Assembly: GCA_014925825.1 (NCBI GenBank)
Contig: JACGCK010000001.1
Location: 1,178,001 to 1,242,000, forward strand
DNA from: Pholiota molesta
Taxonomy: Eukaryota > Basidiomycota > Agaricomycetes > Agaricales > Strophariaceae
DNA length: 64,000 nt
Direction: 5' to 3'
The notes beneath the pieces are model-generated. The model saw only the letters and a list, made by a program, of their open reading frames with translations. It did no database searches and was not told where the DNA came from. Below are positions 13,123 to 25,485 of this stretch, piece after piece. A program made the translations under genes and the position numbers. The first letter of the stretch is position 1; every line of letters begins with the position of its first letter.

Positions 13123-14705
13123 ATCGTAAAAGGTACCGCAGTAGGATAAGGGGTTTTCCGTACGAACAGGAGGTTCTGGATACAGAAGCGCTACCTGCAC
13201 GCAGATGGAAGATGGTGCGAGGAGGAAAGGGGAGGGAAGGAGGGAAGAGGGCGAGAACTGCACGCAGACCATCCAGCATGGTCCATTGGCATTTTGTACC
13301 TGCAGTCCTCCTAGTCCCGTTTGGTTTTGATGGGCGATATAAACGACAAAGTGCTGCAAATACACCGCAGGTCATCTGCATTTGGAGAATTTTCACCGCA
13401 GTCCAGAAATAGACCACCTAGCTGGCATTTGGCGCTGATGAAACTCGACGTGCTCATTGCTTGTCTGTCCAGTGTCTTCGCGTTGAACAAATGCGAAGAT
13501 TCTCTGCAGCAGTTGCATTACAACACAGCAGCAACAGTCAGTCAAGGACCTTCAACAAAACCCATATAAATAGTAAATGTGGGTGATATGTCTAGAACTT
13601 GAAAGGATTAGCAACGTGAGCGCTACAGTTGAATTTGGGATGACTAGGGCCTGATAAAGTTATTCATCTCAGCAATAGCAATGACCTGCTCTTCCTCTAC
13701 TTAGGCTATGCTATCTTTGTTAGGCATAGACAGAGGTCTTGCCGGAAAAAGGCCGAGGAGGTGTTGTTTGCGGGCGGCCAATTAGGCATGACCTAGGGTT
13801 CCGGCACAGTTTTGAAGGCTCGGAAACATGGACCCTCTGGCATTCTATCTTATAACCGTAGTAATCGGAGACACTGAACCCTCGACACGAGGAAAGGGTC
13901 AATGGTGAGCGTTGAATACGTGGGATCGTCAAAGCGATTGACGCAAAGCATATGCAGAATTTGGTCGCAAGCCAGATTGTGAGAGAGTCTGGTCGACTAG
14001 CGATGTGGCAGATGTCGAGATCATCCTTGTTGCGGCGACCGCTCAGCGCTCAACGCTCATAATACGGAGTGTTAGGCGATCATTGACCGATGTCAGTAAG
14101 CAGGCAGCATTGAGCGCGACGGGTACGTATCCGTGCGAGAGAAGATTTCCCAATTTATACAGGGCCTCTTTTAGGACCACGAGGCTATATGGCGGCACCG
14201 GTATTGAATTGGGCCTACTTGCTGGTTGGCTACTAGTAGTGGTCACCAATATTGAGGATGCGAGAACACCACCGATCCGTCAAGTGTGGACTCCTCAAAC
14301 GTAGGGAGAATAATAATGCGGGTGAAATGCTGTGAAATTCTCAAACTAACAATTGACTGGCATTGAACAACAGAATTTTCCGAGGCTTGCGGATGTCGTG
14401 CCCGAGAGTCTCCAAGAATCCAGGACATTTGCAATATTCTCAGCGGAAACAATGCAATGACCTTGGCACGCATTCCAAGCATTAATAGCTATGTCAGGAA
14501 ACTACATGTACAGTAGAAAAGGAAAGATATTTGAAGACAAATATGGGAAGTAACTTTCCCAAAGAAACCCAGCAAACGACAGCATGCCTTGCAAAATTCC
14601 CCAACTCCGTGATTGTGATTGTAAAATGTCGTCAAATGTGGTCGAACGACAAAAATATATGCTAAATCATGAATGAATACATTCACACTTTTCCAGACTT
14701 CTCTA
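13123..14705. other. 1.6-kb stretch without a recognisable gene
   Basis: The part next to 13122 should be the chitin deacetylase promoter, and the part next to 14706 the 3' flank of TFIIF alpha. Open frames at 14005-14304 and 13720-13932 have no protein-like features. No tRNA fold or repeat was seen. Confidence 0.4.
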
Positions 14706-16888
14706 CTACGCGCCGTTAGTTGCTGGTGGCGAAGGTGCTGATGATCCACCTCTTGTGCGATAAACCAACATGCCTCCCTTCAACACTGCATGTTTTCGCA
14801 CCATAGCTGAAAACTCGTTTTTGGTGTCTTGATCTGTGAGATATGGGGTAAAGTGATGAATACAATCCCTTGTAGTAGCGGTCGTTGTCTTCTTCAGCCA
14901 GTCAATCAACAGCGACTCGAGTTCGGCAGGTGACACTGCGATGGGAGTGATGGTCGGCGGTGGTTTACGCTTTTTCGCTTTGGGTAGTTGGTTCGGAGGG
15001 TTACCGGCTACATTGACATTCTGGGAAGTAGGCGATGTCGGAGAGTCGTCAGCCTTGCGCTTGACGCCGGCTTTCAGATTCGACGTGCCATTGGGCATTT
15101 CAGCAACGGGACTAGTAGGTCTGCTCCCACCAAGATTCTGTTGCCCTCCAAGAGGGCTGTTGCCTCTGCTAACATTTGCAGCCTTTGGCTTAGGGATTTT
15201 GGGGCTAGTGGCTCGCTTGGCCACGACAGAATGACCACCGTGCCCCGGAGAAAGCACAGGCGACACAGCTCGTGACCCAGGTGCAGGTATTGCTGCTGGT
15301 GGGCGAGGAGCAGACGTAGCAGGTTTGGGAGTTTGGGATCTTGATTCCACTTTCTGTTGTTCCTCTTGGATGGCAGAAGCTGCAGTGGCCAAGACGGGTT
15401 CCTCCTCTTCCTCCTCCTCTTCCTATAAGATGGTTTAATAACGGTGTGACCTGCATATTGATAATAAAAATAGGCACCGACCGAGCTAGCATATGGATTC
15501 TTCTCTTCATCAGATTCATAAACTTCACCTCCTTCTCGATTCCGAATAAGTTTTTGCATTGCTTTAGCCTGTTTACTGGTAGGCTGTCCGTCGTCTTCTT
15601 CTTCGGATTCATCAACGCCAGCGTCGCGAAGCTTGTTCGCGGCTTTGTACTCTTTCTTGAGTCGCTCCTAAATAAAAGGTTAGATGAGGCTTAACAGCAT
15701 GATGCGATCCACAAACTTCAATTTCTTTAGCTTCTTCATCATTATCATCAACTTCCATTTTCTCTTCATCATCAGCAAAGTCCGCTTCGTATACTTGCTC
15801 ATCCATATCACCCTCTTCACCCAATTCCCTCTTCCGACGTCTTGCCCCGTCGCCATCTTCATCATCTTCGAAGAGATGGTCCATGCCGCTATCCACGGTT
15901 TTCAGCTTGCGACCCCTGGTCCGAGGCTTTGGCCGCTACTGTAGACCAAAGAGCCACCAGAGACGTCTCGACCTTCCGCTTCGGCCTTAAACATCGCTAT
16001 TGTCGCGGCAGAGGGTCCTTTGCCTTTGCGACTGGCTAACCATGCTTGAGGGTCACGTTTCTGATTGCGATTGTACTGTTTGGGGGTCAATATTAGTGAT
16101 ATCTATATGACAATATGATATACCAGTGATTCCACGTTCGCAGTATCTGTAGGTAAGTCATGCTTCAGCTTTTTCTGGAATTTGTACCATCGATGAGCTG
16201 GGACGAATTTGAACACGTCGTTGGCGGCAGGCATGAAGAAGCCATGGGTTTCAGACTTTGTGAGGTCCTCCATCTGCCCAATCCACAATTCGTTCTGTGT
16301 CGGCGACGAGTCTTCCATAACCCAGGGATATCTCTCTTCTCTCCTCATCTGCCTCACTTCTTCTGGCACGAAGAACACTTGTCTCGTCTTCCTCTGGAAA
16401 CGCTTCTTCGCAGCTGCCTTCCCTTTGTCCTTATTCGACCCAGCAGCCCCACTTGGACCTTGTATCGGCCGCCCTTCCGCGTCGACCATAACCATCTTCC
16501 CATCAGCTCCAATTACTGGCTTCCCGTCAGGTCCAAGCATAGGGCCCACGGCCTCCGGAGCAGCATTCGTTGTCCCATCGTCTCGCCGTAGATCTTTCCT
16601 ATTGAGTTTGATAGGTTGGGTCCATCGAAATACATCAACGGGTCGACGAGATTCAAATTTCATCACGTCGTATTTCCAACCATTGAGCACGGAAGAAAGC
16701 AGCCTATATTCCTGATATGGCCCTTCAGGAAGTTGAAGCTCCTCCTCGTCCTCATCCTTTTTTGGGGGCGGGGGAGGTTTTCGAGGCGGTTGTGATGAGC
16801 CTGGTTTCGGTGAAGGTGCTTGTGTTGTCTGTTTCGCGTTCTTCTTTGGGTGGAAGAGCAATGACATCGATGCAGCTTTGGGTGCCAT
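14706..16888 (-). CDS. TFG1: Transcription initiation factor IIF alpha subunit (RAP74/Tfg1), one frameshift
   Basis: Large subunit of TFIIF, which binds RNA polymerase II with Tfg2 and supports promoter clearance. The N-terminal dimerisation half includes YQEYRLLSSVLNGWKYDVMK, VDVFRWTQPIKLNRKDLRR, QVFFVPEEVRQMRREERYPW, ELWIGQMED and HGFFMPAANDVFKFVPAHRW. A long acidic/basic linker follows (GDMDEQVYEADFADDEEKME, then a run of eight Glu), then a Pro/Ser-rich region and the C-terminal winged helix (LESLLIDWLKKTTTATTRDC to VLKGGMLVYRTRGG). The frame slips near 15913-15919: VYSSGQSLGP must join RGRKLKTVDSGMD, which needs one extra base. All introns are otherwise in frame. Confidence 0.93.
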
Positions 16889-17549
16889 TGTTTAACTGAA
16901 GCACTTGTGATTCAGACAATAAAAGGAATGGGGAGAGCCTAAAAGAAGATAATAATATGGGGTATAAAATGCGCGGTCTGAAGTGGAGTTGAAAGCTGGC
17001 AGGAGTGATAGCGAAGGAGGAGTCAGAAAAGAACGGCGTCGAGTGGCCAAGTGCTACGAATGCTATCCCAACAGTTTGTTTGTGCAGCAGAGCTATTGCC
17101 CTTAATTTCAAACAATAGCAAACAGAACCATCATGACGTTGAACCAAGCACTCAACAAGCACTTTTATACTTATCTAGTATCAATATCAACAATCTCGAC
17201 ATCCAGAGTTTGAATAGCTAAGCCTCGGCTAAGCTTTAAGGATGGCCTAAAAACGTCTCGTTTCCAAACCAGCCAGATTTTGGCCCATTGAAGGTAGATC
17301 AACTACTACTTACTTGATCATCAGCACTGTGAAAACATCAATATCATATAAATCGCATTGGAAACGTCAGATATAATAAAGACAGTCAGAAGTCTCAGGT
17401 AACGAAAAAAACAATTTGCATGCCACCAATAATACCAAGAATGTGTAGTCAAAACAAAAAACAATGTCTATCGCCCGGTCTAAAAAGCCGAATGAATGCA
17501 TGGGTCATCACTGGCCGACAAATAAATAAATATACCAACATCAGGTCTA
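16889..17549. other. Intergenic between two minus-strand genes
   Basis: 661 bp holding the TFIIF alpha promoter and the 3' flank of the bHLH gene. AT-rich from about 17300 to 17540. No gene recognised. Confidence 0.4.
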
Positions 17550-19400
17550 CTATGTCGGGTGGGTGTCAACTCTGTGGCCATTGCCGTTTTGGTTTTGTTG
17601 GGAGGCGTGTTGAGAGGGCGGATACATGCTCTGCGTGGAATTGGGTCGCGAATCTGGTTGACTCGAGGAGGTTTGATGCGATTGCATGTGTGATACAGGA
17701 GATTGGAAAGATCCCATGATGGATGGTTGGCCATATCCGCTGTGCGGTGGCGGCGCGCCCCCGGGAGGGAAGCCAGACATACTGTCTGGCGGTCGTTGCC
17801 CGTGTACTTGTGCTCTTAACATGTCTAGTTCTTGAGCCATTTCTTGGTGTGACCGTTTTAAGTTGGCCACGAAGTCGATCGCTATAGTGCCCAAAAGTCA
17901 GTCAGGAGGCGAACAAGAATATTTTTGTAGATAAGTTACCTTTGCTGAGAATCTCCCATTTGCTTGCCTTCATTCCGCGGTCCGCTGGTAATTGATCTCG
18001 TAGCTCATCGAAAAGGTCTTTCATTTCCTTTCTCCTCTTTCTCTCAGCGAGTTTGTGCGAAACTCGGAGTTCTGGAGAGCGAGAGTAAGGAGTCATGCCA
18101 GCTTCCTTTCCTCCCTTCCCAGCATTTGGGGACGAGGGTCCCGAATGTTCTTCCTGACCAGATGAAGGGCCGGACTGGCTATTGGGATCCGTATTTTGGC
18201 GTGATGGTGGTCGTGATCGCGAACGTAGATTTCTAGATGGTGGAGGATGGGTGAGATTGTCGGGAACAGACATTCTCCGATCGGGAGGATAGTTTATGGG
18301 TGGTACAAGGTTCATTTGGTGAACAGGATCAAATGGTCGGCCGCTGTGGTTCGGTTCATTCGAGCCAGCAGAGGAAGCAAGGGAATCGTTGGACTGTGCA
18401 TTGCTTGTCCACGAAAATGAACCGATGCTGGAAGGTGCACGCCCATTCTGAGACTCGGAGGGACCTGTGTTAAAGCTATTTATGCCCGGTACATTTGGGA
18501 ATAATGAAGGAGCTGATTCGCGTCGGTCATTCAGTATCCAGGATGAACCTCTTGAGTCCACAGAATTGCGACGGTCATTCAGGCTGAGTTGTGCTATTCG
18601 TTGTGTATCGATAGTCGACCCTCGTCTCTTGGATGCCGGCGCGTCGGCATCTACATCCATACTACTTGGGACGCCAGGGCCGACCAATTGGGGGTCGATG
18701 TCTTCGCCGAGAGGTGCAAACCCACCGCGATCGAACGACATTTTTCTCTTGGTACCGTGTAATGCAGATGACAGGGTGGGTAGATTCACTGGGTGTTGAC
18801 CAACGGCTATGGAATGTCTTCTCATATTGAAATCGAAGCTTGGGGGTTCCCGAATACCCCTTCGGCTGAGGAAAGAATGTCTATCATTGTCGATATTCAT
18901 TTGACTGGACTCTTTTGTGATGCTTAAACCTATAAGAAGAACGTTATTTTAAAGTTCATACATCAAGGACATGTTGTTGTGCCAGTTTCCGTACCTGGAT
19001 GAACGCGAGAGGGTTCTTGTGAATCGTGAGACAACGATGCTGGCGTTCGGTGTGAGGGGTGGTCTAAGGACGGTGAGTGGAGGATTTTGCGAAGCTGAGA
19101 GCCTGGTTCGACCGAGTGGGCGGTTGCATCTCCAAAGACATATGGCGAAGAGGGGCGGGGGTCAGAGAGATAGTTCTTGGAATTGGATTCGTGATATGTG
19201 GAGGACGACGCTGAGGAGGCCGAAGGGTGTTGGTCTGCGGGATGGCGATAGCTTGTGAACTTGACAGAATTGTTGGCTGCATGGAGAGATGGGTCTGTGA
19301 TTGACCCCCGACGCTGGGTCTGTAGATACTCGAGGGAGGCGAGGGCAGCGACGGGGGAGTGCCTGGAAGTGGGGGGGTCTCGTTGGTGGGCGCTAGCCAT
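17550..19400 (-). CDS. Basic helix-loop-helix transcription factor
   Basis: Three main exons: a Ser/Pro-rich N-terminus from ATG 19400 ([16 protein letters not shown]), a second long exon ([15 protein letters not shown] onward), and a last exon with helix 2. The DNA-binding domain reads [19 protein letters not shown], a loop with [16 protein letters not shown], then [20 protein letters not shown]. The His, Glu and Arg of HxxxERxR are in place, which predicts E-box (CACGTG-type) binding. Helix 2 runs on into a short possible zipper (LDMLRAQV). The tail is rich in Gln, Ser and Pro and ends [12 protein letters not shown]. Sequence outside the bHLH is low-complexity, so I do not assign an orthologue. 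It lies only 177 bp downstream of the ELG1 stop. Confidence 0.88.
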
Positions 19401-19577
19401 GGGTGGGCGGAGGGGTGACCAGTACTGACGATGGTGAGAGGAGAAATAGACTTCGAACGAGAGACGGGCGTAACATTAGTGTCCAAGCGTGCGCTCCTCC
19501 GAATGCGGTTATATTGCTCACGTAAACAACGACATCGTGTAACTGCCACCCCACGCTACCCTCACGCTCGCACCACG

Positions 19578-22526
19578 CTAGCTAAGCCTGCTCATCCCAA
19601 GCAGCCTCTGTCCCTCCTGCGTTATTCCGATCATCCGTACATACCCGCTCCGTGCGCTATTACGCGTGCTTCGCCCGCTACCCCGCCTTTTTTGCATCTC
19701 TAGCGCCTCCTGTCTGTCGTCCGCGTCTACCATCTGTCGTATCAACGGTATATAATCTAGCACAGTCCCAGCATCTCGTCTTGCCCAGATGGCAGTTGGA
19801 CACAGTTCCTGAAGTACGAGTTTCTGTTCATCACGAACGCTTCTGCTATGCTCTTCGAAAGTTTGTGTCTTCAACGCATCGGCTTTGACATCCACGTCAA
19901 ACAGCTCCTGTGAAAGCCGGATCGCGGTGGTCAAGATGTCTTTATGTCGATCATACATTCCAAATTGAGCCACATCTTGCGCATAGAAATCGTGCAGAAT
20001 GACATGCCCAATCTCATCGTCATCAGACGGGAGATAACCCGCAAGTTCTGCGGACTGCAGGTCTTCAATATATGATGAATTTAAACAATCGAAAGAGGCT
20101 CACCATGAAGCTGCGCACGGAATCTGGTTGAAGAACCCCATCTAAAAAAGACAACGATTCGCTCCTTTTCATGGAGATGAGGGATTTACCTTGCGACAGA
20201 AAAGGCCCGTCCTGGATGTTGATATGTCCAGATAAAATCGATTTTGAATCTGTATACTGAACACTGTTTGCGGTCGTGCATACAGCCTGAAGAGCATTGA
20301 TTGTTCGTCGGAGGTCATGTTTCGGAAGAGGTTCCACTGAAAAGATATCTGAACATTGCTGTTCCGGTGTAGGATCCGTGTAGAGGCTAGAAACGAATTC
20401 CCTCTCAACCAGGTGTCCTTCGGCCTTACACAGACCCTGAAGGTATGACGTTGCGATGCCAGGGGAACAGGGTTCGAAGTATAGGATGCTTTGAAGGGGC
20501 AATTCCTCTATTGGGACGAGTGATATGTCTGAAAATATATCAAATTAGTTCGGAGGTAAGAATCTGTGAGTCTGACACCAACCATTGCATGTACAGATCA
20601 CTGGCCGTTTGCAGTCTTTAATAATTCGTAAAACTGTCGTCCAGAAATTAGTATCTTCCTTGTAAAGGATATCGACTTCTTCGAGTAATATTAAGGATTG
20701 GCGAATAGGCTTTACGCCACTATCGATAGACTCCTCGAGGTCGGGTATCACTTCTTTAGTCGACTTCTTGCGAGGCGAATAAGCTGACTGAAAGTCGTTG
20801 GTAGGGGAATCGGTATTATGTATCTCGATTTTACTTTTTTGCCAAAGAAAAGATTTGAGCACGTCTCCGGACTGTCGATTCTGGAGAACTAGATGGTTTT
20901 TGCCGACTTCCCCGACGAGGTTGTCCACATTAGTGCCATTACGCCGCCCGATGCCTGGGTATACTTCAAACACGTCCCAGCCTAACTCCTCGGCACATGC
21001 ATACACAGAGGCCGTTTTGCCACTCCCATATGGGCCTGTTAACAATATCGTGTTATGCAGTTGACCTAAATCCGGTGGCTTATCTTGCCTATGAGTTTCT
21101 TGAAAGGAGGCAGGTAGGATATCATGGGCGGATGAAGGAGGACTTGTAGGTGGGCCGAGAAAGATGTCGTCAAAGTCGTCTTCCATCTCGTAGTTTGTAA
21201 GATCATCTTCAGATTCGTCGGTTTGCACAATCCAATTGTCGTTTTCTTCATCAGAATCAATGCGAGATCTTTTTCTCTTCTTTTCAACAGCACGAACGAT
21301 CCGAGCACGCTTGAGTCCTCTTTTTACTTTTGGCCTTTTTGGCTGAACCTCATCACTGATATTAGAGAATGTGGCGGGTTCTTCAAGTTGCAGTTCCAGT
21401 GCTTTGAGCCAATTTCGCAAATACAACGCACTCTTTTCGTTGCCCAAGACTTCCTGAGCACAGGTAGGTCTCCACTTGTCGGACCAAGGTCTTCTGGATA
21501 CAAAGGAATCCTGGAGGTTCTCATCGAGCATTTGTGCGACCGCTGGATGATTGGATTTATGAGTCTCCGAGATATCAGATAATATGCTGTCGTTGACCCC
21601 ATTTGACATGTGATAGGTCCGTCTGGGGGCAAAAGGTTTCAATGTGGCGCGCTTTAGAAATTCATAGTTGCGTTCGTCTATATCTTGTTGATTCCGTTTC
21701 GTCGAGCGTCTAGGAAAGATTGAAGAAGGTCCTGAAATAGTTGTCTGGGGACCACGAACATGTTGTGAGATGCTATCCGGATAAGACGGTATTTGTGGTA
21801 CATGCGGTGTAGATTTCTTGCGAACGGGAGTTATCGAGGAAGATGATGTTTTAACCCTGGCACCGAAAAAAGGATGAATGGGTTTATTCGGTTTAGGGAG
21901 ATCCCTAACGGGCGAAGACGCAATAACAATAGCTTGATCTGGTGTTTTGCCTTCTGAATTAGAACGTCGCTGAGAAGCTGGCAGTCGTCTGGTAACGGTG
22001 GGCAATAGCGTGGGCGTGTCGTCGTCGATTATGACGATCGAGGGACTGCGGCTGCGGTTGGAATTGGCATCAACAGTAATTGCAGATGTGTTTCCTTTCG
22101 AAATTTCATCGTTATCTGCAGTTATTCAGCTAAGAAACAAAACAGAGAAGATGCTACGCGTACTAGCATGCGAGGGCTCTAATGGAGGCTCCGGGGCATC
22201 ATCTATGACAATGATGTCTGGTTCCACTGGACTTTCCTCCAGTGGTAAAATAGCGAGAGCGTTCGACGGCCCATCCCGAGCAATCAATCCGCCTTCTTCT
22301 AACTCTAATACCGATGTGCTGTTGGCCAACGCGCCTTTGGGCGTACTCCGAACAAAGAATGAGTCTAGGAGAGTCTTCTGTTTTAAAGGTGCTCTGTCCT
22401 GGGATATATAATGAGGTTAGCCTAGATGTTTGGCTATAAACACGTTTAATATATCCTACGAACCACTGCAGATTGTCGAATCTTCCGAGTGCCAGCAACC
22501 ACGCCTTTGCCTTTGTCCGATGACAT
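19578..22526 (-). CDS. ELG1: Elg1/ATAD5-type RFC-like PCNA unloader
   Basis: AAA+ subunit that replaces Rfc1 in the alternative clamp loader that unloads PCNA, often SUMO- or ubiquitin-modified, from chromatin. Start MSSDKGKGVVAGTRKIRQSA. Exon 2 begins with a PIP-like KTLLDSFF. Three candidate SUMO-interacting motifs follow (DIIVIDDAPE, SIVIIDDDTP, AIVIASSP). The ATPase part has WSDKWRPTCAQEVLGNEKSA, Walker A TGPYGSGKTASVYACAEELG, the Elg1-typical FEVYPGIGRRNG, and a Walker B-like LILLEEVDILY. A basic, acidic-flanked nuclear-type segment sits inside the AAA module. The C-terminal exon runs to GYVRMIGITQEGQRLL. All introns splice in frame and the gene looks intact. It is divergent from the JMJD7-like gene. 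Confidence 0.92.
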
Positions 22527-22839
22527 TTATTCCAGGAGTAATAAATAGGAGTGAGTGAATCAGGGTTGCTCCTAGGTACGATATTAGATGGAGCCTAAGC
22601 CTGGTGAATGAGGTGCCGCGTCGTTGCCTCCGAGTCGCTGTCAGTGTTCGGTGTTGAGTTGGACGCGTCTCGATTTGCAGGGCAATCAACTGGCGGTCAC
22701 GAGGTGGCAATAAATGTGAACGCGTTGTTGGCATGCATGAGCCCAACATCCGACGGCCCGGTAAAAGACAATCTCTCGATTCCGGCTTTGGCTCTGGCAC
22801 TCATCACTCATTTTCATCTCTCATCCTTACTTGAAATTC
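22527..22839. promoter_or_regulatory. Divergent promoter ELG1 / JMJD7-like
   Basis: 313 bp between start codons. No specific element called. Confidence 0.35.
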
Positions 22840-24253
22840 ATGGCGAATAATTTCAATGACTCTATCAAATGTCTTTCAAAAGAATATCGCGGTAAGTCTA
22901 TACTTGCAGCAATGCAGCATTCATCTGAGTCTGTTTCATACATGAATACTACATTGAATAGATTTAAACGGCGATACCATCGAGGTACTCGAGGAGCCAC
23001 CTTCAGCCTTGGAATTTGCTCGATTGGCACAAATTTCGCGCCCTGTTATCATAAAAGGTATATTAACTGACGTATGCTGATATTGATTTTTTATTGAAGC
23101 TGTTCAGGTTTTAATGTTCCTGCTGTAGATCGTTGGAGTAATGAATATCTCGTTGAGAAGATGGGAGAAAGGCCAATCTCGATCGCAATCACACCTAATG
23201 GGTATTTACTCATTCCTTCATTTAATCTATGAAAATCTCAGGTTATAAGATCCTGAATGCAGATATGCCGATGCCATCACTCCCGGACCTGATAATCGTC
23301 TCTATTTTGTCGAACCAGCGGTGGATAAAATGACGATGAATGAGCTCTTGGCCAAGCTCGAAGAGAGTACTTACATCAAGCCAATTACACTGGTTCCTTC
23401 GCCGCTGATCTATTTCCTACAGAAAATACCAATCAAATTGGCGAGATTCATTATCTTCAATCACAAAATGGGAATCTGTTTTCTTCAGCATCTTTCAGAG
23501 GGCCACAGACAGAGTCCCAACAGAGTCCTTCTGAATTTGAGCCATTACTACAAGATGTGCCGAAAGAAATACCCTGGTGTAGCGATGCCCTAGGTAAAGC
23601 GGTAGATGATCCAAATGTCAAACGTTGTGCTAAGTGATCTTCTCTAGGGCAAAAGCCAGATGCAGTGAACGTATGGATCGGAGATGAAAGAAGTGTTACA
23701 AGTATTCACAGCGGTAATTTTTGTGTGCATTTACATTAATACAACCTCACCAACTATCTAGACCCGTATGAAAATATATACACCGTAGTTCGCGGAAAGA
23801 AACACTTTTTTCTCCTGCCGCCTACCGATTCATGGTGTCTAAAAGGTATCGAATCATCCACAATCTCTTGCAGGAAAAACCTGTCTGAAATCTTTATTAC
23901 TGTTAGAGCGAACATATCCACATGCAAGCTATGCCCGTGATTCATTCGGAAAACTAGAAGTTGTGCCCTCGAACTCAGAGGCAAAGGAAGTTCGTTGGTC
24001 GTCAATCCGGGATCCTGAAGTACCCGGCTGCTTGCCAGAAGAAATAACACCCATACGAATAACTCTGTCTGCCGGAGAAACTTTATATCTGCCTGTCGGG
24101 TGGTGGCATCATGTAGGCCAATCTGGATTGACAATCGCTCTTAATTGGTGGTACGATGCAGAACTGCGTGGTATGACATGGGTCCTACTCAATTTTTTGC
24201 GAAATCCTACCAGTATACTCCCTGGAAACATCGATGATTCTACAAATGATTAA
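22840..24253 (+). CDS. JMJD7: JMJD7-like JmjC lysyl hydroxylase, one frameshift
   Basis: Fe(II)/2-oxoglutarate JmjC oxygenase; the animal homologue hydroxylates lysines on DRG GTPases. Start MANNFNDSIKCLSKEYR, then SRPVIIKGFNVPAVDRW, ISIAITPNGYADAI, NVWIGDERSVTSIHSDPYEN (the HxD iron site), YTVVRGKKHFFLLPP, and GETLYLPVGWWHHVGQSG (distal His). These are the expected order and spacing for the subfamily. The frame slips near 23376-23381: EESTYIKP must join NYTGSFAADLFP, needing one base. Six or more introns are otherwise clean. It is followed 256 bp downstream by NHP2 on the same strand. Confidence 0.88.
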
Positions 24254-24509
24254 ATGTCATATTCCAAGTTGCAAGCTTGCATCGGAGGTGGAAATAAAGG
24301 GCATGAGAAGTGAACTCGTCTATCAACTCACTGTCTTCAATCTTGAGTTGAAACTTGAGAGTTACTTAAGTAAAGCAGACGGGCCGGAAATACCGACAAC
24401 TTTACTTGTTACGCTGTTGTCACGTCACAAGATTTTGTGTGAAGTCTGCGTTGGGCTCTAACCAAGCTCTAACCTTGACAGAATATCTTCCACTTCCACC
24501 ATATCGATC

Positions 24510-25243
24510 ATGGCAAAAGACAAATCAGAAAAGAAGAGAAAGGATGTTGAAGAGGATATTGATATGGGAGATGAAACCGTAGAGAAGGTATGTTAGACGG
24601 CATTTCTCGTTTTAGCTCTGAATTTAACCGTTGCGCTGCGCATAGTCACCCAAAAAGTCAAAGAAGGACAAGGAAGAGGTTGTCATTCCCGTGGAAGATC
24701 TCTCTCCTTTAGCGCATCCTCTTGCCCAGAAAAAGCTGGTCAAGAAGCTACACAAAACAATCAAAAAAGGTCCCTAGTTCGATGGGGTTCGTTTGAGTCC
24801 ATATTATTGACCAGCATGTTATTTTTATAGCATCCAAAGCTCGACAAGTAAAGCGAGGGGTCAAGGAAGTCGTGAAAGGCATTAGAAAGGGCGAGAAAGG
24901 GTGAATTTCAACGTTGTTCCTATCTCGAACCAGTGCTCATTCCTCACAAATTCTCAGTCTTCTGATTCTTGCCGCCGACATCAACCCCATCGATATTATC
25001 TCTCATCTTCCCATTCTGAGTGAAGAGAACCAGATTCCATACATCTTTGTCTCCTCCAAAGAGGAACTAGGTCATGCCAGCTCGACGAAGCGACCGACCA
25101 GCTGCGTGATGGTGTGCCCCAATCAAAAACGCAAAACGAAGCGCAAGGAGGGTCAGGCTGAAGAAAAGGACGATGATTATTCCGAACTCTACCAAGAGTG
25201 TTATCGTGAGGTAGAAAAGCTGGATACCGCCGTTGTTTTCTAG
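24510..25243 (+). CDS. NHP2: H/ACA snoRNP protein Nhp2 (L7Ae family)
   Basis: Core protein of box H/ACA RNPs that pseudouridylate rRNA and snRNA; nucleolar. Four exons (24510-24587, 24646-24769, 24831-24900, 24958-25243) give 185 residues, a little longer than yeast Nhp2 (156) because of a Lys/Glu-rich N-terminus (MAKDKSEKKRKDVEEDIDMG). The L7Ae fold is plain: RQVKRGVKEVVKGIRKGEKG, LLILAADINPIDIISHLPIL, IPYIFVSSKEELGHAS, TKRPTSCVMV. Intact. Confidence 0.95.
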
Positions 25244-25485
25244 GAACTTTGATGCTTATATAGTTGTTGTATTATTTCATTCATCATCTCTGTTTCACTA
25301 TATAATGATTGCTTTCAATCGCCAAAGTAAAAAGGTTCTGTACCAGTTCTAAGCAGTCCAGAGCCCCGGCCCCCGATTGTTTCGCACGGTCTTTCCCAGG
25401 TTTTTGATTGCCCAAAATTATTACACTGAGTTCACACTTGCACACTACCGCTCCAACGTCCACGTATCCGTTACCTTCAAACACC

